Shown: positions 1-11,901 of the stretch, one piece after another
Layout: each line of letters begins with the position of its first letter
How positions within the stretch are numbered: the first letter of the stretch is position 1
NCBI RefSeq assembly: GCF_001577835.2
Contig: NC_029520.1
Location: 51,891,483-51,955,482 of the forward strand
Source of the DNA: Coturnix japonica
Lineage: Eukaryota; Chordata; Aves; Galliformes; Phasianidae
Direction of reading: 5' to 3'
DNA: 64,000 nt
Notes under the pieces: generated by a model
What the model was told of the DNA's origin: nothing
Database searches by the model: none
What the model saw: the letters and a program-made list of their open reading frames with translations, nothing else
Made by a program: the position numbers and the translations under genes

Positions 1-39
1 GTGGCCGCAGCAACCTCGGTTCGAATCCGAGTCACGGCA
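1..39 (+). tRNA. tRNA-His(GTG), 3' half, cut by window start
   Basis: The first three bases, GTG, are the anticodon (tRNA positions 34-36). They are followed by loop bases GC and the 3' anticodon-stem strand CGCAG at 6-10. A 4-nt variable region CAAC follows at 11-14. The T arm is perfect: stem CTCGG 15-19, loop TTCGAAT 20-26, stem CCGAG 27-31. The 3' acceptor strand TCACGGC is at 32-38 with discriminator A at 39. The B box GGTTCGAATCC is intact at 18-28. All of this matches the vertebrate cytosolic tRNA-His sequence as I remember it, and no encoded CCA follows, as expected for a eukaryotic nuclear gene. The product carries histidine for CAC/CAU codons. The D arm, A box and 5' acceptor strand lie before the window, so intactness of the whole gene cannot be judged. 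A tRNA pseudogene or SINE head is less likely because every visible pair is intact. Confidence 0.93.
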
Positions 40-67
40 GGAATGGTTCCCATAAACATGGCTTGAA

Positions 68-71
68 TTTT
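68..71 (+). terminator. RNA polymerase III terminator of the tRNA-His gene
   Basis: A TTTT run sits 28 bases past the tRNA discriminator base. Pol III stops at runs of four or more T on the non-template strand, and this is the first such run downstream. It supports the tRNA being a transcribed gene. The short trailer would be removed by tRNase Z. Confidence 0.6.
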
Positions 72-437
72 GGGTGGTGGGTCCCTTCTAATTTAATTCT
101 GACACACTCTGGCATCTGTTATTTCACAGCTGCTGGAGTGAGGAGATTATTACACGAGCCCTCAAACAGAGCAGAGGGAGCTGAAAAGTTGTTGTGAAAA
201 GAGTTTGCGTTCCAATGTAAATGATTTGAGAAAGCACAGAGGCATCGAGGAAGGACTCAGCCAACACACACATACACAGATATCTCAAAATACAGTCCTG
301 GACGTGGGGTACAACAGAGCTGTTACACTGTCAGGGAATCACTGCGCAGCCCTAATCCAGCATCTGTTATCTCTGAAAACACACCGCAATGAATTCCCTG
401 CGCTCCAGACACAGCCGTGATTTGAAAAATGCCGCTA

Positions 438-503
438 TTAATTGATTCCCCAAATTAACTGTTAATCCAAGAGTCCTGATTATGATTAGTGTGCTAATCA
501 ATT
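438..503. promoter_or_regulatory. Candidate homeodomain-site cluster
   Basis: In 66 bases there are TTAATTGA (438-445), a bicoid/OTX-type TAATCC (463-468) and a dyad TGATTAG-TGTG-CTAATCA (483-500) with two perfect 7-base arms. Dense TAAT/GATTA cores are typical of developmental enhancers in vertebrate gene deserts. This is a motif observation only, in AT-rich DNA where TAAT cores are frequent by chance. Confidence 0.2.
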
Positions 504-2525
504 TATTTGATAGAAGGCTTTTTAAATTTTTCCAAATTACAGTTCAGTTCTTCTCTCTCTTTTTAGCTTGTTTCATCTAATTAACTGTTTTTCCTAGCAG
601 TGAAAAGCAAGATCTTCCTTTCTTAATTGCCTCTTGACCCTTTCTCCCTCTCCAATGCAGTTGCCTTTAGAGGTTCTTCATCATGAGAAAATTAAAATGC
701 TATCAACGAATTAAAAATATTGTTTGGCTCAGAGGAAACTTCCCAGCACGTCTGTGAATGCTTCGGAGTTATATTTACACAGCTTTGATGGGGAAAAGTC
801 TGACTCCTGAGCACACTGGATTGCCCTTCAGTTAATGCATACAGATGAACAACCTCCCTGGCCACTTTGCAGGATCTGCTTTGGTAATTGCTGATTGAAA
901 CACCAGGAATGGGATGTCTGCAGTGCACGAGAGAGCTGTGCGGGGAGCAGGGATACATGGATGTCCCCTGATGGCCCAGAGGTTGGAGGGATGGCCCGAA
1001 GCTCAGGGTGGATCTAACCATACCAGCCTCAGATGTGCATGGTGTGTGTGTGAGAGAGGGTGGAGTGCCTTGGGAAAGCACATGGAAAGTTACCATGCTT
1101 CTTGAAGAGGGAAAGCAAAGCCCAGAGTTTGGTTGTCACAGCTGTGTCTGATGGCTGTTCTCATCTCCAACCTCCCCCAGATCAGTGGGTTTGCAGAGGC
1201 TCTCCGAGCTGCTTCTCACAATCAGACCCCACAACTGAGATTTCTGAAGCAGCCCATTCTGAAAAGTAAAGAATTAGCTCGTTAGTGACAATGTTTATAC
1301 TGCAGCATCCTCTCCTCATATATATAAAGGTCGGCTTTAAATCAGAAACTCAGTTTAAAGAAAGAGCAAAAACTTCCTGGGCTGCTAGTGCCTGGGGCAA
1401 GAGGGCAGGACAGGATAACTCCCTTTCCTTCTCCTTCTCAGCCCCTGCTCCAAGCATCAACAGTCTCCATCTCTTAGTGCCATGGCTTTACGCATCAGCT
1501 TGTCATGCATTTGTACCACCTGTGTGCATAGCGCTATGCCTGGAGAATGCATACTGTCTTCTCAAATGTCTTTCCTCGTTTCTTCACTGGATTATTTTTT
1601 TTCACAGCAGAACCCAGAATAGCTACTGCTCAGCATGTTCTCACAGAGGGATCCTTTCTTGTCTGTGAGTGCTGTTTGCTGCTGAAATATCTCACTGCTT
1701 TCATGCAGTGTAACTGTGTGATCAGGGCGCTTCTCCTCCTTCCCCTCCATCCTCCTCTGAAAGCTGGGAGATTTCCATTCCAGTTCCCCCGAACACTGAA
1801 ATCTTCAGGAACTCTTCCAGCTCTGCTCATCTCTTGCACCAGCACAAAAGCCCTTGCTCAGAATCCCCTCCTTGATGCCTGCAGGTTGTATTCCCTCACA
1901 GCTGGCAGAGCTGTTTTGTTGGGAGCAGCTAACAGACTGCAGTGTTTGGTGTCAGCATGCAAGTAATCTGTGATCATTTGCAGCTGAATGGAAGCTGAAT
2001 CATCCGACAGAAGTACAAACCATGCATTGCAGCAAAGAGCCAAAAGGATTTCTCCCTGAAGTACGCAAGCCAATGAACCATGATGTGCAGGTGAGTAAGC
2101 TGCTTGCTACTCCATGTTAATGCCTGCTTGTCCAGATATGATAGCCCAGGAAGAAAAGGAAGTTTTACAAAAGAACTTTCCAGCGCAGATTTGCAAGCAA
2201 GGAGCTTGGGGACGTGATTGTCATTGAGACACAGTTATTGGTTAGACCACTTATCTGTATCATCTTCCTGTCCTTTAGGTCTCAACTTGGGGCAGCACTG
2301 TTGCTGCTGATGGCCTGGATGACTTCTATGAGGCATTTCTTCCTCACCCTCCAGGGTCTGCCTCTATGAGCCTCCAGGCTGCCTCAGGTGCTGCAGTGCC
2401 CATTTTCATTACCACCTTTTGGACAGTTGTCTTCATCCTAGAACTTTCCTCTTTGCTTCATCCTACTGCAGGATTTAGCTGGCTTCTCCTAGAGCAAAAT
2501 GACAACAGGAAGTTCAACATTCACC

Positions 2526-2563
2526 TTGTTTTATTTTGTTTTGTTTCATTTTGTTTCGTTTTT
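2526..2563 (+). repeat. Degenerate (TTTTG)n microsatellite
   Basis: A run of TTTTG/TTTCG/TTTCA pentamers with several substitutions, on the plus strand. It accounts for the phenylalanine-rich translations of this stretch. Confidence 0.7.
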
Positions 2564-3629
2564 CCCTTCAGCCACCGGTATTCAAATGCTTCTCCCTGTC
2601 TCATCTGTTTTTCCCCTATTCTCTTCCTTCCCATTGCTTCATCACTTTCCTTTACCCTCTCAGACATCTCCAGTGTCTCTCCTGGGTCTTCCCTCAGCCA
2701 TGCAGACAACATTTTCTTTCTCCTCTCCTAAAGCAAAGTGAGAACACACCCCTCTCTCTGCTTAGTTTTTCAGCCACTTTTATGTCTCCTCTTTTTGCAC
2801 TGCTTACATTCTTCTTCAGCATTTTGCCTGCATGGACTATCATTTCTTCAGGACACATACTGGCTTTAATTGGTATTTGCATAGATCCAAGTACAGCATC
2901 ATTGATAGCTTTCCCGAGGCAAGGAAGGCTAATACTAATAACATAGGAAAAGCTCCAACAGTGACTGATGAACTTCTGTTTTTGCCAGCTGAACTTTGGG
3001 AATCATTACCTTCAGCATGATAAGATTTAAAAAAAAAGAAGATCTGGAAGAAGACAAATACATTGGTTACATTAATTTTTAGAGCACAACTGACCAATTT
3101 GTCATTTAAGATTAGCCTGTATATACAACTATGTTTCAAAATCACAATGATAATCACAATTTTAAATTGCTCTTTGGCAACTGGGAATGTCCTCTTTCCA
3201 CTCATTCATTCTCACCCCACCTTTGTTTCAGCTTCTGGTTGCTGCAGCAAAGTACTCATCTTAGCTAATGCTCAGGCAAGGTATTGGGTTTCCCATTAAC
3301 ATTAGGATTGAAAAGTCACTCATTGATTTACCTTCATTACACAGATAATGAGAGGTATTTTTCATTCAGAGATGTGTAATGAAAAATGGCTTTCTCATTC
3401 ATTAAGTTGTCAAATTGTAATGGGTCTCTATTTACAGGAATCTCACATACAAGAGCCAGAACCTTGCCTGGTGTACGTGCAGGTATACAATGCTGTGGAT
3501 GCTGAAAAGCAAATTCAGTTCTCCATGAGCTTGTTTGGGTCCTGGAGGAACAGCACATTAAGGAAAAGCCCTGCCAAGGCCAATCTTTTCTTCCTCATCC
3601 TTCTCAGAAGAATGTGGGCCCTGCACACG

Positions 3630-3657
3630 ATGGGATGAGACTGAATGGGATGAGACT
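3630..3657 (+). repeat. 15-bp tandem duplication
   Basis: ATGGGATGAGACT occurs at 3630-3642 and again at 3645-3657, giving two units with a 15-base period and an identical 13-base core. It is probably a replication-slippage duplication. Confidence 0.8.
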
Positions 3658-5402
3658 ATATCTGGCGTGCCACAATCCTACTCAGTGTGCTCTGAAATAA
3701 GCTGTCTGAAATAATGAAATTGGATACTCCTATTGTATTCAGGCCTGGTATGGTCTGCAGAAGTGCCAAGAGCTCATCTATTGTGCTGTTGCCCACAGGC
3801 TCCAAGCAGTCAAAATATTAGGAGATCAGAAAATTATTTACCAGCAACAGAAGTCTGTGAGGTCTAATCACATCTATGCCCTGCATTCCCTTTGATGAAG
3901 GGACTGTGGGTTGAGAAGCTGAACCTGTGGGGTGGTTTCCATTGGTGATGTTGATCGAAGGTATTTGATCTTACCACCTAGACTGAAACAGGATAGCAGC
4001 TGGGGAATCAGATGCAGTTTTGCTCCATCATTTCTCTACCACCATTTATTTCATGGGGAAAAAAAAATCCCATGTAACACCACCACAAAAAAATACACAA
4101 CAGCATAAACTACTTTCTTCTGTTTTCCTCTAGACAAAGAGCTGCTCATCCAACATAATCACAGCCTACCATGAGGTCTGGTCTCAGTTCAACCAGAGTT
4201 CCTTGGAAGAAGTGCTCAGAGTAATGGTTGTGATCTTTCAGTCATTTTGAAACCGTAAACCCAAGATCAGCTACTGTGCTACCTGGAGCAGAAAGTAATT
4301 TGATTTTCCATTTCTGGCCTTAGCAGCAAGTTGACTAAAGGACTGTTTTCTGGGAGGAAATCTGTGAGCATACATACGGGCCCAGACTTTTATGAAGATC
4401 AGCAGTATTTCTGCAGGAAATCACTGGACTTAGACCAGGGCAGAGTTGGTGTTAATGAGAATGAAATCCTGCAAAACCTGCAAGCAACCCAAATCCTACG
4501 TCCTTCTGAAGTGCAGTAATTGACTCGGAGCCCTTAAAAGTTGTGTTTTATGGAGAAAGTTACAACTCCTTTTCTTTTTGTCCCTCCTTTTCCTGCAGGT
4601 CAGTCTGTCCCTAGAGGGAAGGGACCAACTATCCCAGTCCTTCCACAGCAGAGCTGGATGCCATCAGTCCTGGCCATCCCTTTGGTTCCTCTCTCCTCAG
4701 CCCTATCATGACAGCAAATGCCTTCCCGGCAGGAACCACTCAAGGATCTGTTCTATCTTTCCAGGCAAACTAAGGACATTGCTGTTAGAAAAATACCCAT
4801 GCTTTCCAGGGAAGTGTGATTCCCCAAATAAAACTCACCCATTTCCACAGAGACCTCTTCTGCTTTTCCTCTGACCCTGTCTTCACTGGAGTTCATCTCA
4901 GCATGATTTCTGAACACACAGGTTGTCTTTGATAACCACTTGCTTCTGCCTACTTTGCATGCTGTCCTTTGCACTGAATTTAATCACTTCTTACTCTGGT
5001 TTCTTCCTCACCTTTCCAGGCCTGTGCATTGCCAGCAGCTCTTTTTCCCTCCTCAATTAACCTTATGTTATTTCTTTCTATGGGAAAAAAATACCTTACA
5101 CTGCAAAGCAGCTGTCCCTTCTTACAGTGTTTGCTCTTCTAATAATTACTTCATTAAACATTTTTTCCCCCCCATTTTTATTGGGTAACAAAAAAGCATC
5201 AGGAAACCCCCCCTACTCTGGCATTACTAATTAAACATGGCCTTAAAGAAACCCTGTAAAACTCTAATAATATTTTTATGTACAGAATTAAATCCTTATT
5301 GATTTTTCATGTAGGTTAAATCAGTAAACAAAAGGAAGTTGCACAGTTTTTAATAGGAACTTCATTTTCTTGCTGTGGTTGTAGTCCAGGAACATAAAAG
5401 CA

Positions 5403-5440
5403 TAAAAAAAAAAACCAAAAAAAAAAAACCACACAAAAAG
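5403..5440. repeat. A-rich low-complexity tract
   Basis: Two runs of about a dozen A separated by CC, followed by CCACAC and A5. No retroposed gene body is recognisable upstream, so I do not call it a poly-A tail. Confidence 0.8.
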
Positions 5441-5534
5441 GCAAAATCCATGAGAGTGAGGCAAAGTGAAGGAAGAAAATGAAACACATAAGAAAGCTGC
5501 CTGGAAATGTATGCAAAAGCCTAAATTATTATTT

Positions 5535-5710
5535 GCTGTGGATGCCCCGTCCATCCCTGGAGGTGTTCAAGGTCAGGTTGGATGGGGCCCTGGGCAGCCT
5601 GGGCTGGTATCAATGTGGAGGTTGGAGACCCAGCCTGTGTTGGGGGGTTGGAGCTTCATGATCCTTGAGGTCCCTTCCAACCCAACCCATTGTATGATTC
5701 TATGATTCTG
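5535..5710 (+). mobile_element. CR1 LINE 3' fragment, group a
   Basis: It begins at GCTGTGGATGCCCCGTCC and continues through the CR1 3' region to tandem terminal octamers (TATGATTCTATGATTCTG). The 'tatcaatgtggaggttgg' stretch places it with the copies at 11902, 23844 and 62520. It is 5'-truncated to about 176 bases, with no coding capacity. Confidence 0.95.
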
Positions 5711-6330
5711 TAATCACTGGTATCTTGTTATCAAGCATCTGGCCTTTTATGTGCTGCAACAATTTTACTTCCCTCAATGCTAAGACAGAAACATAAGGAA
5801 AACAGCGGTAGGGTGAAATATATTTGTTAGCAAGTTTTGTGATATGGACTGAGGGAATCACATCAAGTAATATTAGCTGAGCATTTGGGGCTCAAATCTT
5901 TATTCCTTAGTGCTATATATAAATATGCATACACGAGGACAGAGGTGATGTATAATGCCATGTCTATGCATTTATGAAAAGACCTGGATGTTAACTTCAC
6001 AGAGTGATGACAATTCACACCAGCTGTGAATCTGCTTGTGGTAATATATGATAGTAATAAACATGTGAAATATGCTACAGCTTTTCCCTAGAGTAAGCAT
6101 TTAGGGCATGGCAGCATCCAACGGTGTAAATCCATGGAGCTGTACTGACAGCAGGGAAGCTGGGCTATTCAGAAATGTTATTATTTGCAGCTTGTTCTAG
6201 CTTTTAAACTAGGTTTCCAAGTCCATGAGGTGGGACCTGTCTGGCCTCTGTGAGCTGTGAATCTCACATCAAAAAAACATGAGCTTTCTTAGTATGTACT
6301 GTCATGGCTGTTCACCACATTATCCTGTAA
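5711..6330. other. Unique AT-rich spacer
   Basis: Nothing recognisable apart from scattered short AT palindromes such as TATATA near 5916. No long open frame. Confidence 0.6.
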
Positions 6331-6558
6331 CCTACAGGTTGGATATTAGGAAAAACTTCTCATAAAGAGCAGTGATGCACTGACACAGCTGCCCAGGGAG
6401 TGGTGGGGTCACCATCCCTGGAGGTGCTCCAGAGCCATGGAGATATGGCTCTGAGGGATGTGGGCCGTGGTCATGGTGGGGTGGTTTGGGGTTGGGCTTG
6501 GGGGTCTTGGAGGTATTTTCCAACCAGACTGATTCCTGGATTTTATTCTATGATTCTA
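6331..6558 (+). mobile_element. CR1 LINE 3' fragment, group c
   Basis: It starts in the last part of the ORF2 region (TTGGATATTAGGAAAAACTTCT). It continues through 'ccatccctggaggtgctcc' and the group c 'gagatatggctctgagggatgtgg' block, and ends TTCTATGATTCT. The tail carries extra bases relative to other copies, suggesting an older insertion. Confidence 0.92.
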
Positions 6559-6566
6559 CCTACCTA

Positions 6567-6623
6567 TTTATATACATGTACACACACAAGTACATAAATA
6601 TACGTATACACACTCATATATGT
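6567..6623. repeat. TA/CA-rich simple repeat
   Basis: Alternating TATA, CACACACA and TACGTATACACAC begins nine bases after the CR1 3' end. It may have grown from insertion-site DNA or from the CR1 tail. Confidence 0.7.
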
Positions 6624-7221
6624 TTGCATTAGTATCTCAGCACCCATGCCAGCTGATGGTGCTGTAGCTGGTGGTGGGAGTGCAGATAAGCTCTCATTTG
6701 ACTTCATCTGCTGAGAGCTTCCTGCATGGCACATCAGATCGGGGCCACTGTTTGTGCAGCTGGAGGAACATTATAGCCTTCTTTGTGGCTATAGGTGAAT
6801 GCTAAGGGCCGCATTTCTCTTCTAATTCCTATAGGCTGTTATAAAACTCATGCAAGGGAAAGGGTTTACTGTGCAAGCTGATGAGTGATTAGTTATACAC
6901 GGGTGTTTTTATACTTCTGAAGAGAGTGGCTGCAACTGCATTTTGATTCGATAATTGGGTTTGAAGGACTCTCAAATCTATGAAAATGATTTTCAGTTTT
7001 AAAAAGGTGGTACGAAGCCCCTTTATGTTTGATTTTGACAGCTGCTGGGATCATTGCAGTAAGAGATCAGATAATGAACTGGGGAAGTTCTTGGGAAGTC
7101 TGATAGTGCTTTTTCCCAAGGAAATGCTACCCACCGAACCAAGTGACTGTGCATACTGGGTATTTATCCCATATTAGTCACTCACAATAAGAATAATAAT
7201 AAAGAAATAATAATGTCTTCT
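6624..7221. other. Unique spacer
   Basis: Nothing recognised. A short open frame at 6980-7177 has no family resemblance. Confidence 0.55.
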
Positions 7222-7358
7222 GTTGCTGGAGACATCCAAGGCCAGGACATGGGCTCTGAGCACCTGTGGGTGTCCCTGTTCATTGCAAGGAGTGGGACCA
7301 GATGGTCTTTAAGGGCCCCTTCCAACTCAAACCGTTCTGTGGTTCTATGATTCTATGA
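7222..7358 (+). mobile_element. CR1 LINE 3' tail, group d
   Basis: About 137 bases ending in TGGTTCTATGATTCTATGA. 'gaccagatggtctttaagg' and 'ccttccaactcaaaccgttctgtgg' match the CR1 end. The 5' part is divergent ('gctggagacatccaaggccagg'). Confidence 0.88.
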
Positions 7359-8206
7359 AAACCATAGAGTCACAGGGAAGGCTTTCTTCTGTGGTGGTGG
7401 TTACACAACCAGGGAGGGACAGATAGAAACTCTTAGAGTATATTCTATGACATGGAAGTATCAAGGTTTTGGAGGCACAAATCCTCCTGAGTCTTACATT
7501 TGCTTTGGACAGTGCAGGCTCATCTTGGCAGTTTCTACAGCTTTAGATCTAGAACTAGAGCCCTTCTGTTACAATTTCCCATTGGAAAAAAAACACATTG
7601 GATTTTTTTTTTATTTTTTTCCAAATATAGCAGCAAATCTTTGGTTTGCTGGGAGAATTAATGCAGTAAGTCACATTGCATGGATGAAATCTGATAAGAT
7701 TCAGTTCTGTTGCAGGACAGTGCCTGCAATCACTGACAGTCAGTTACCAAAAAAGCCACCAAGGTGCTGTAAACACAAAGACAGGTGGAGAAATGTGAGT
7801 TGGCTTCAGATCCTTACAGGATCCGTGCCAGATCTCCAGCTGATTAAACTTGCAAACCTTCATCAGCATCCCCGGCAACAAGGATGCCTGATACACTTAA
7901 AATCACAATGTTTGTGAAGTACCTAGTGAGGATTCCCAGTGGGTCTAGAATCTCTACTCTGGAAAAGGAGGAAAAGATCCTCAATGTCATCTCACAGACC
8001 CAAGCCTTAGGGGCAAGGTAATATGTTGTCCAGGGGACATCAGCTGAGGGATGAAGACCAGTCACCCATCAGCAGCCTAAAAGAGCAAAGGCAGTACTGG
8101 GGCTATGAGAACTGATCCGGATAGGTCAGCTGGATGACTCATTTAGTGCTTAATTTCATGTAAGAACTGCTGTTATTCTTAAAATCAAACATGTTGAAGG
8201 AAATTG
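7359..8206. other. Unique spacer with an unexplained 156-codon frame
   Basis: The plus frame 7447-7917 is open for 156 codons. Its translation contains a low-complexity FFFYFFPN stretch from a T-run (about 7596-7618). It has no domain, signal peptide or splice context that I recognise. It is most likely chance. Confidence 0.5.
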
Positions 8207-8343
8207 TAGAATCATAGAATGGCCTGGCTTGAAAAGGACCAAAATGATCATTTCATTTCAAATCCCTGCTGTGTACAGGGTTGCCAACCACCAGACCAGG
8301 CTGCCCAGAGCCACATCCAGCCTGAGTCCATCCAATGGTTGTA
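8207..8343 (-). mobile_element. CR1 LINE 3' fragment, group b
   Basis: Read on the minus strand it ends with the usual TTCTATGATTCTA. On the plus strand it shows 'gtacagggttgccaaccaccagaccagg' and 'gccacatccagcctg'. Truncated at the right (5') edge. More diverged than the 19398 copy. Confidence 0.9.
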
Positions 8344-11300
8344 AATTTACTTCTTACATCCTTGGAGAAAGGAGTATAATTTGTCACTTCTTCAGCTAGA
8401 CAGGATATTTCTGGACATTAGAGAAGCAGGCAGTGCTAGTGGCAGGATGGGAATCATTCCTAAAAAGGTTTCTTGTGGAGGTGGCAGAACTTCCACCACT
8501 GATTACCAAGAAAAACACCTACCATGCATCTGTCAGGAAGGATATAGGAGGAGCCAGTTCTCCTGCAGGTGAGAGTGATGGACCAGACAACCTTCTGATC
8601 TTCTTTGTCCATGTGTTTTTCCTGGTGTGCTGTGTTGAGATCCTCCCCCACAACTGCAAAATGAATACTAAAGATCAAAACTGGTTTAGCCTAATGTCCT
8701 GCATGCACTCCTTTCTCAGGCAATACCTTTAAAAGCTATTTTATGTATGATAAAAGGGCAATATTTTATATAATGAGTAAGCAGAGCATCTTTCTTTCCA
8801 TTGCACATACTCTTACCAACAATAAATCAGCTGAAGTGTGCGTTGTTCTCTATTAACCGCAGTCTAGATGGATGTCTGGTCTGCCATCTTCCCAAGTCCT
8901 TCTACTAAAATGATCCAAAACAGCAGATTGCATTGTGCAAATTATAACAATTATGGTGCAGCCCTGGATCAGAATTTATATCAGCAAAAGCATTCTGTTG
9001 GTTGTTTGTTTGCTTGCTTAACCTTTTCTTGCTTCTCAGAAGGAAACTCAAAACCAAATAAACTCCCTGGCCATGAAGATATGTTCATTGTCTGCATCTC
9101 TGCAGCATGAAGGTTTCCCAGGTTCTGTCTTTGCTCTGCTGCTCATTACAAATCTTTTTCCTTATTTAGTGCAAATTAGGCAATCAAGCAAGTGAGGACC
9201 CTACTGATGGAGAAGACCAAAATCAAGCTACAAGGCATGCATTGCAGGCTGTTCTCACTCCTCACTGACCTCTGCATGGAGGGAATAGCATGGGGCTGGA
9301 AGTTCGTTTCCTCCCTTTGTTCACTCATGGCCTCTCTCCAGCCAAGTATACTTCTCCCAGGTGCCTCAGACCAAATTACTTGCTTGGGTTTTAATTAAAT
9401 GAGGGTGTTAGTCTCCATGCACCCTCCCTCCCACCCCCCCAGATGGACGCACTGACTGTCCCTTCCTGTCCAGGCAGCCATATAAACAGCTGGAAGTTTG
9501 CCTGGTGCTTAAGTTAACAAGAGCACAGCTTAGTTGTTGAAATGCGTATTTAGCATACCATAGCAACGCACCCTTTTATTTGATGGCTGAGAATCTTTTT
9601 CTGTCTATTTATAGATAAAAACAGAGAGGAAAACTCGGAAGATAATCTGTGAGGTTTTTTAGTGAAGAATATTACAAAGGAGCTCTGAAAAAAAATGTCG
9701 TTTTCTTTTAAAAATGAAAAAATAAATTGAGTACAATATTCTTCACTGGGAATTTAGCATTATTCAGAAGTGTAAAACTGGATTGCTCTTTCAGAATCAT
9801 TTTTAACTTCAAAAAGGATGTTTGCCTTTGCAGACTGTCATAGTCAAGAAAATAAATAAAGCCATATTGATATGTGAGAAGGGGGAATGCAGCTTATCTG
9901 TTTTTCTCCCTAAATGAAGGCCAGACCCAGGCATTGATTCTTCTGCTGCTAAGACGTAATCTGTTGAACTAATTACACTCAGAAACAAGTACATGTTTCT
10001 ACAGCTATAATAAAGAAACACCTCACAGTCCTCTGTCATTTCCCTCAGTTTTGTAGCTGTTTTAATGGGCTTTGATTCTTCACTCTGAGCCATCAGTCAG
10101 ACTCTCAATACTGGTCACATACGTTTTCCCTTCAGTCTTCCACCATCCTTGAAGAACAGCTTCACCAGCAATTCCTTGAAAACCCATTAGACAAATACTC
10201 CGTAGCTTTGCTCTTCTATTGCTATGCCTGTAATCAGTGTGTAGGCTTCCCTTAAATTCAATTATACTGAACTGGTCTCTCCAGCCTTGTTCATATGACT
10301 TGAAAGAGCTGATGATGGTGTTAACGAAAATACATGGGGTCCACATCATCTTCAAACAGCCCCGCTATTTCATTGGAATAGATTCGTATTTCATTCCAAA
10401 GAATTCTTTAAAGTACCAATTCCAATGTCTTATCATTTTTATAGCTGCAATTTAAGGCAAGCTTCATGAGTTGTGTGCTTTTCTGCTGAAGTTGATCATT
10501 GCCCAAAGAATCCAGGCTGCTTTAATCATTTCATAACCCAGCATGAGCCAGCCATCAGCTGTTAGAAACAGCTCCACAAATACGCGACTCATGCAAAGAA
10601 AGGAAAGCAGCATGTCCTAGCACAGAAAGCGAAGGGAAAATCTTTATCACATGTTTTTCACAGTCAAAATACTACACCCCATGGAGCACATGCTCCCCAG
10701 AGGAAGTGCCATTCAAAGCCACTCAGCATGTGCTGTGCATCCGGACTTGACAAGAGTCCTGACATGTTTGATAAGAGGGTCATCCAATTGATCCTGGCAA
10801 TTAGATAAAGAGAGATCTTCTGTCTTTATGAAGAATTCCACCATCATTTTAAAATATACTCGACTCAAAGGCCACGACCGATGATTAAAAAGAAAACAAA
10901 GAATAATAATGGGAAATAATAAAATGATCTGTTGCAAACTGAAATCGGGTGATGCGTAACTTTGGTCAAGCCTGTACAAAAAGGACAACACTCTTTTCTG
11001 GTTAATGCAAAATGCTTCCCCCTGCTTAGATGCTCAGTTCTCATGAGTGGAGCCCATTTCTCTGTGCACATTCTTCTATTGTTTGGAAGCAATTAGATAA
11101 TTAGGTACCTGGGAAGAAAAAGCAGGTTTTTATGTAATCTGTACTGCATTGTGATCCTTCTAGTTGCTTCCTCTAAGTCCACTATCTCTGAAGTCAAAGC
11201 AATCCATCTGTCTGTAACATTTCTAAGCTGTTACAAACATGTCATGTTTGCTGATCATGACTTATTTGGTTTTGCCCATCTCTGCATCTGAGTCCATTAT

Positions 11301-11901
11301 TTTGAAATTCAAGATATGCCTCAGCTTACAAAGTTGATTAAGTATATTCTTTGTGACAGTAAAACCATTTGTAGGGAATGAGAAACCTTTGTGTACCCCA
11401 TGCAGTGGTAAATTCCTCCACCATTCACAGCTGTGATGTGCAGTATACTTTCCCCATTCCAAAGAGCTCTCAGTAATTTCTGATCTCATGCTAAATTCCG
11501 AATGCAGTGCCCATGCATACATAGCTACAGCTGCATTCTTTATTTCACCAATTTTTTCCTCCTCCAATCCTCAAAGATGATGTACCTGATTAAGTCAGTT
11601 CTAATATAAAAACTCTATTTGACTCCAACAGATTTTTATCTTTTCCTTTTTTTGTTTGTTTTCTTTTTGCGGTTTTCTTTTTCCCTGTTTGCTTCTCCAC
11701 CTTCACATGGACTTGTCAAATAATATGATACAACGATATTCTGGCATTGATAAAATAGCAACAAAATAAAAATGATAACAGTTATAGTGTGGATTGAGTA
11801 AAGTGCTGTAGGCTAGGAGGGGATTGCCAGCAGCTAATTGCCACAACTGGTTGCTGGTTGTCTTTTGCTTGCTAATAGCATAAATGAACATTCCAGGCTC
11901 C
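8344..11901. other. Long unique AT-rich spacer
   Basis: 3.5 kb without CR1 or a recognisable gene. It contains (TTGT)-like runs near 9000-9025, C-rich CCCTCCCTCCCACCCCCCC near 9422-9440 and a T-rich block at 11637-11690. Short frames on both strands (such as 9809-10093 and 11703-12044) carry no recognised domains. Confidence 0.55.

Larger units (their letters stand above)
72..5402. other. Repeat-poor AT-rich DNA, no recognised gene
   Basis: No CR1 copy is recognisable in this 5.3 kb. Open frames at 1285-1668, 1547-1966 and 2536-2946 run in pyrimidine-rich sequence, overlap each other in different frames, and have no domain or codon pattern I recognise, so I treat them as chance. Small repeats at 2526-2563 and 3630-3657 and a homeodomain-motif cluster at 438-503 are listed separately. 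Runs T6C7 (5161-5173) and short A tracts also occur. Confidence 0.6.

Noticed and set aside
1285-2946. Cluster of overlapping frames of 120-140 codons
   Set aside because: They arise from pyrimidine-rich DNA in several frames and both strands, giving F/S/L-rich readings without family resemblance.
5403-5440. A-rich tract as the tail of a processed pseudogene
   Set aside because: No gene-like sequence upstream, and CCACAC interrupts the run. Simple sequence is the better explanation.
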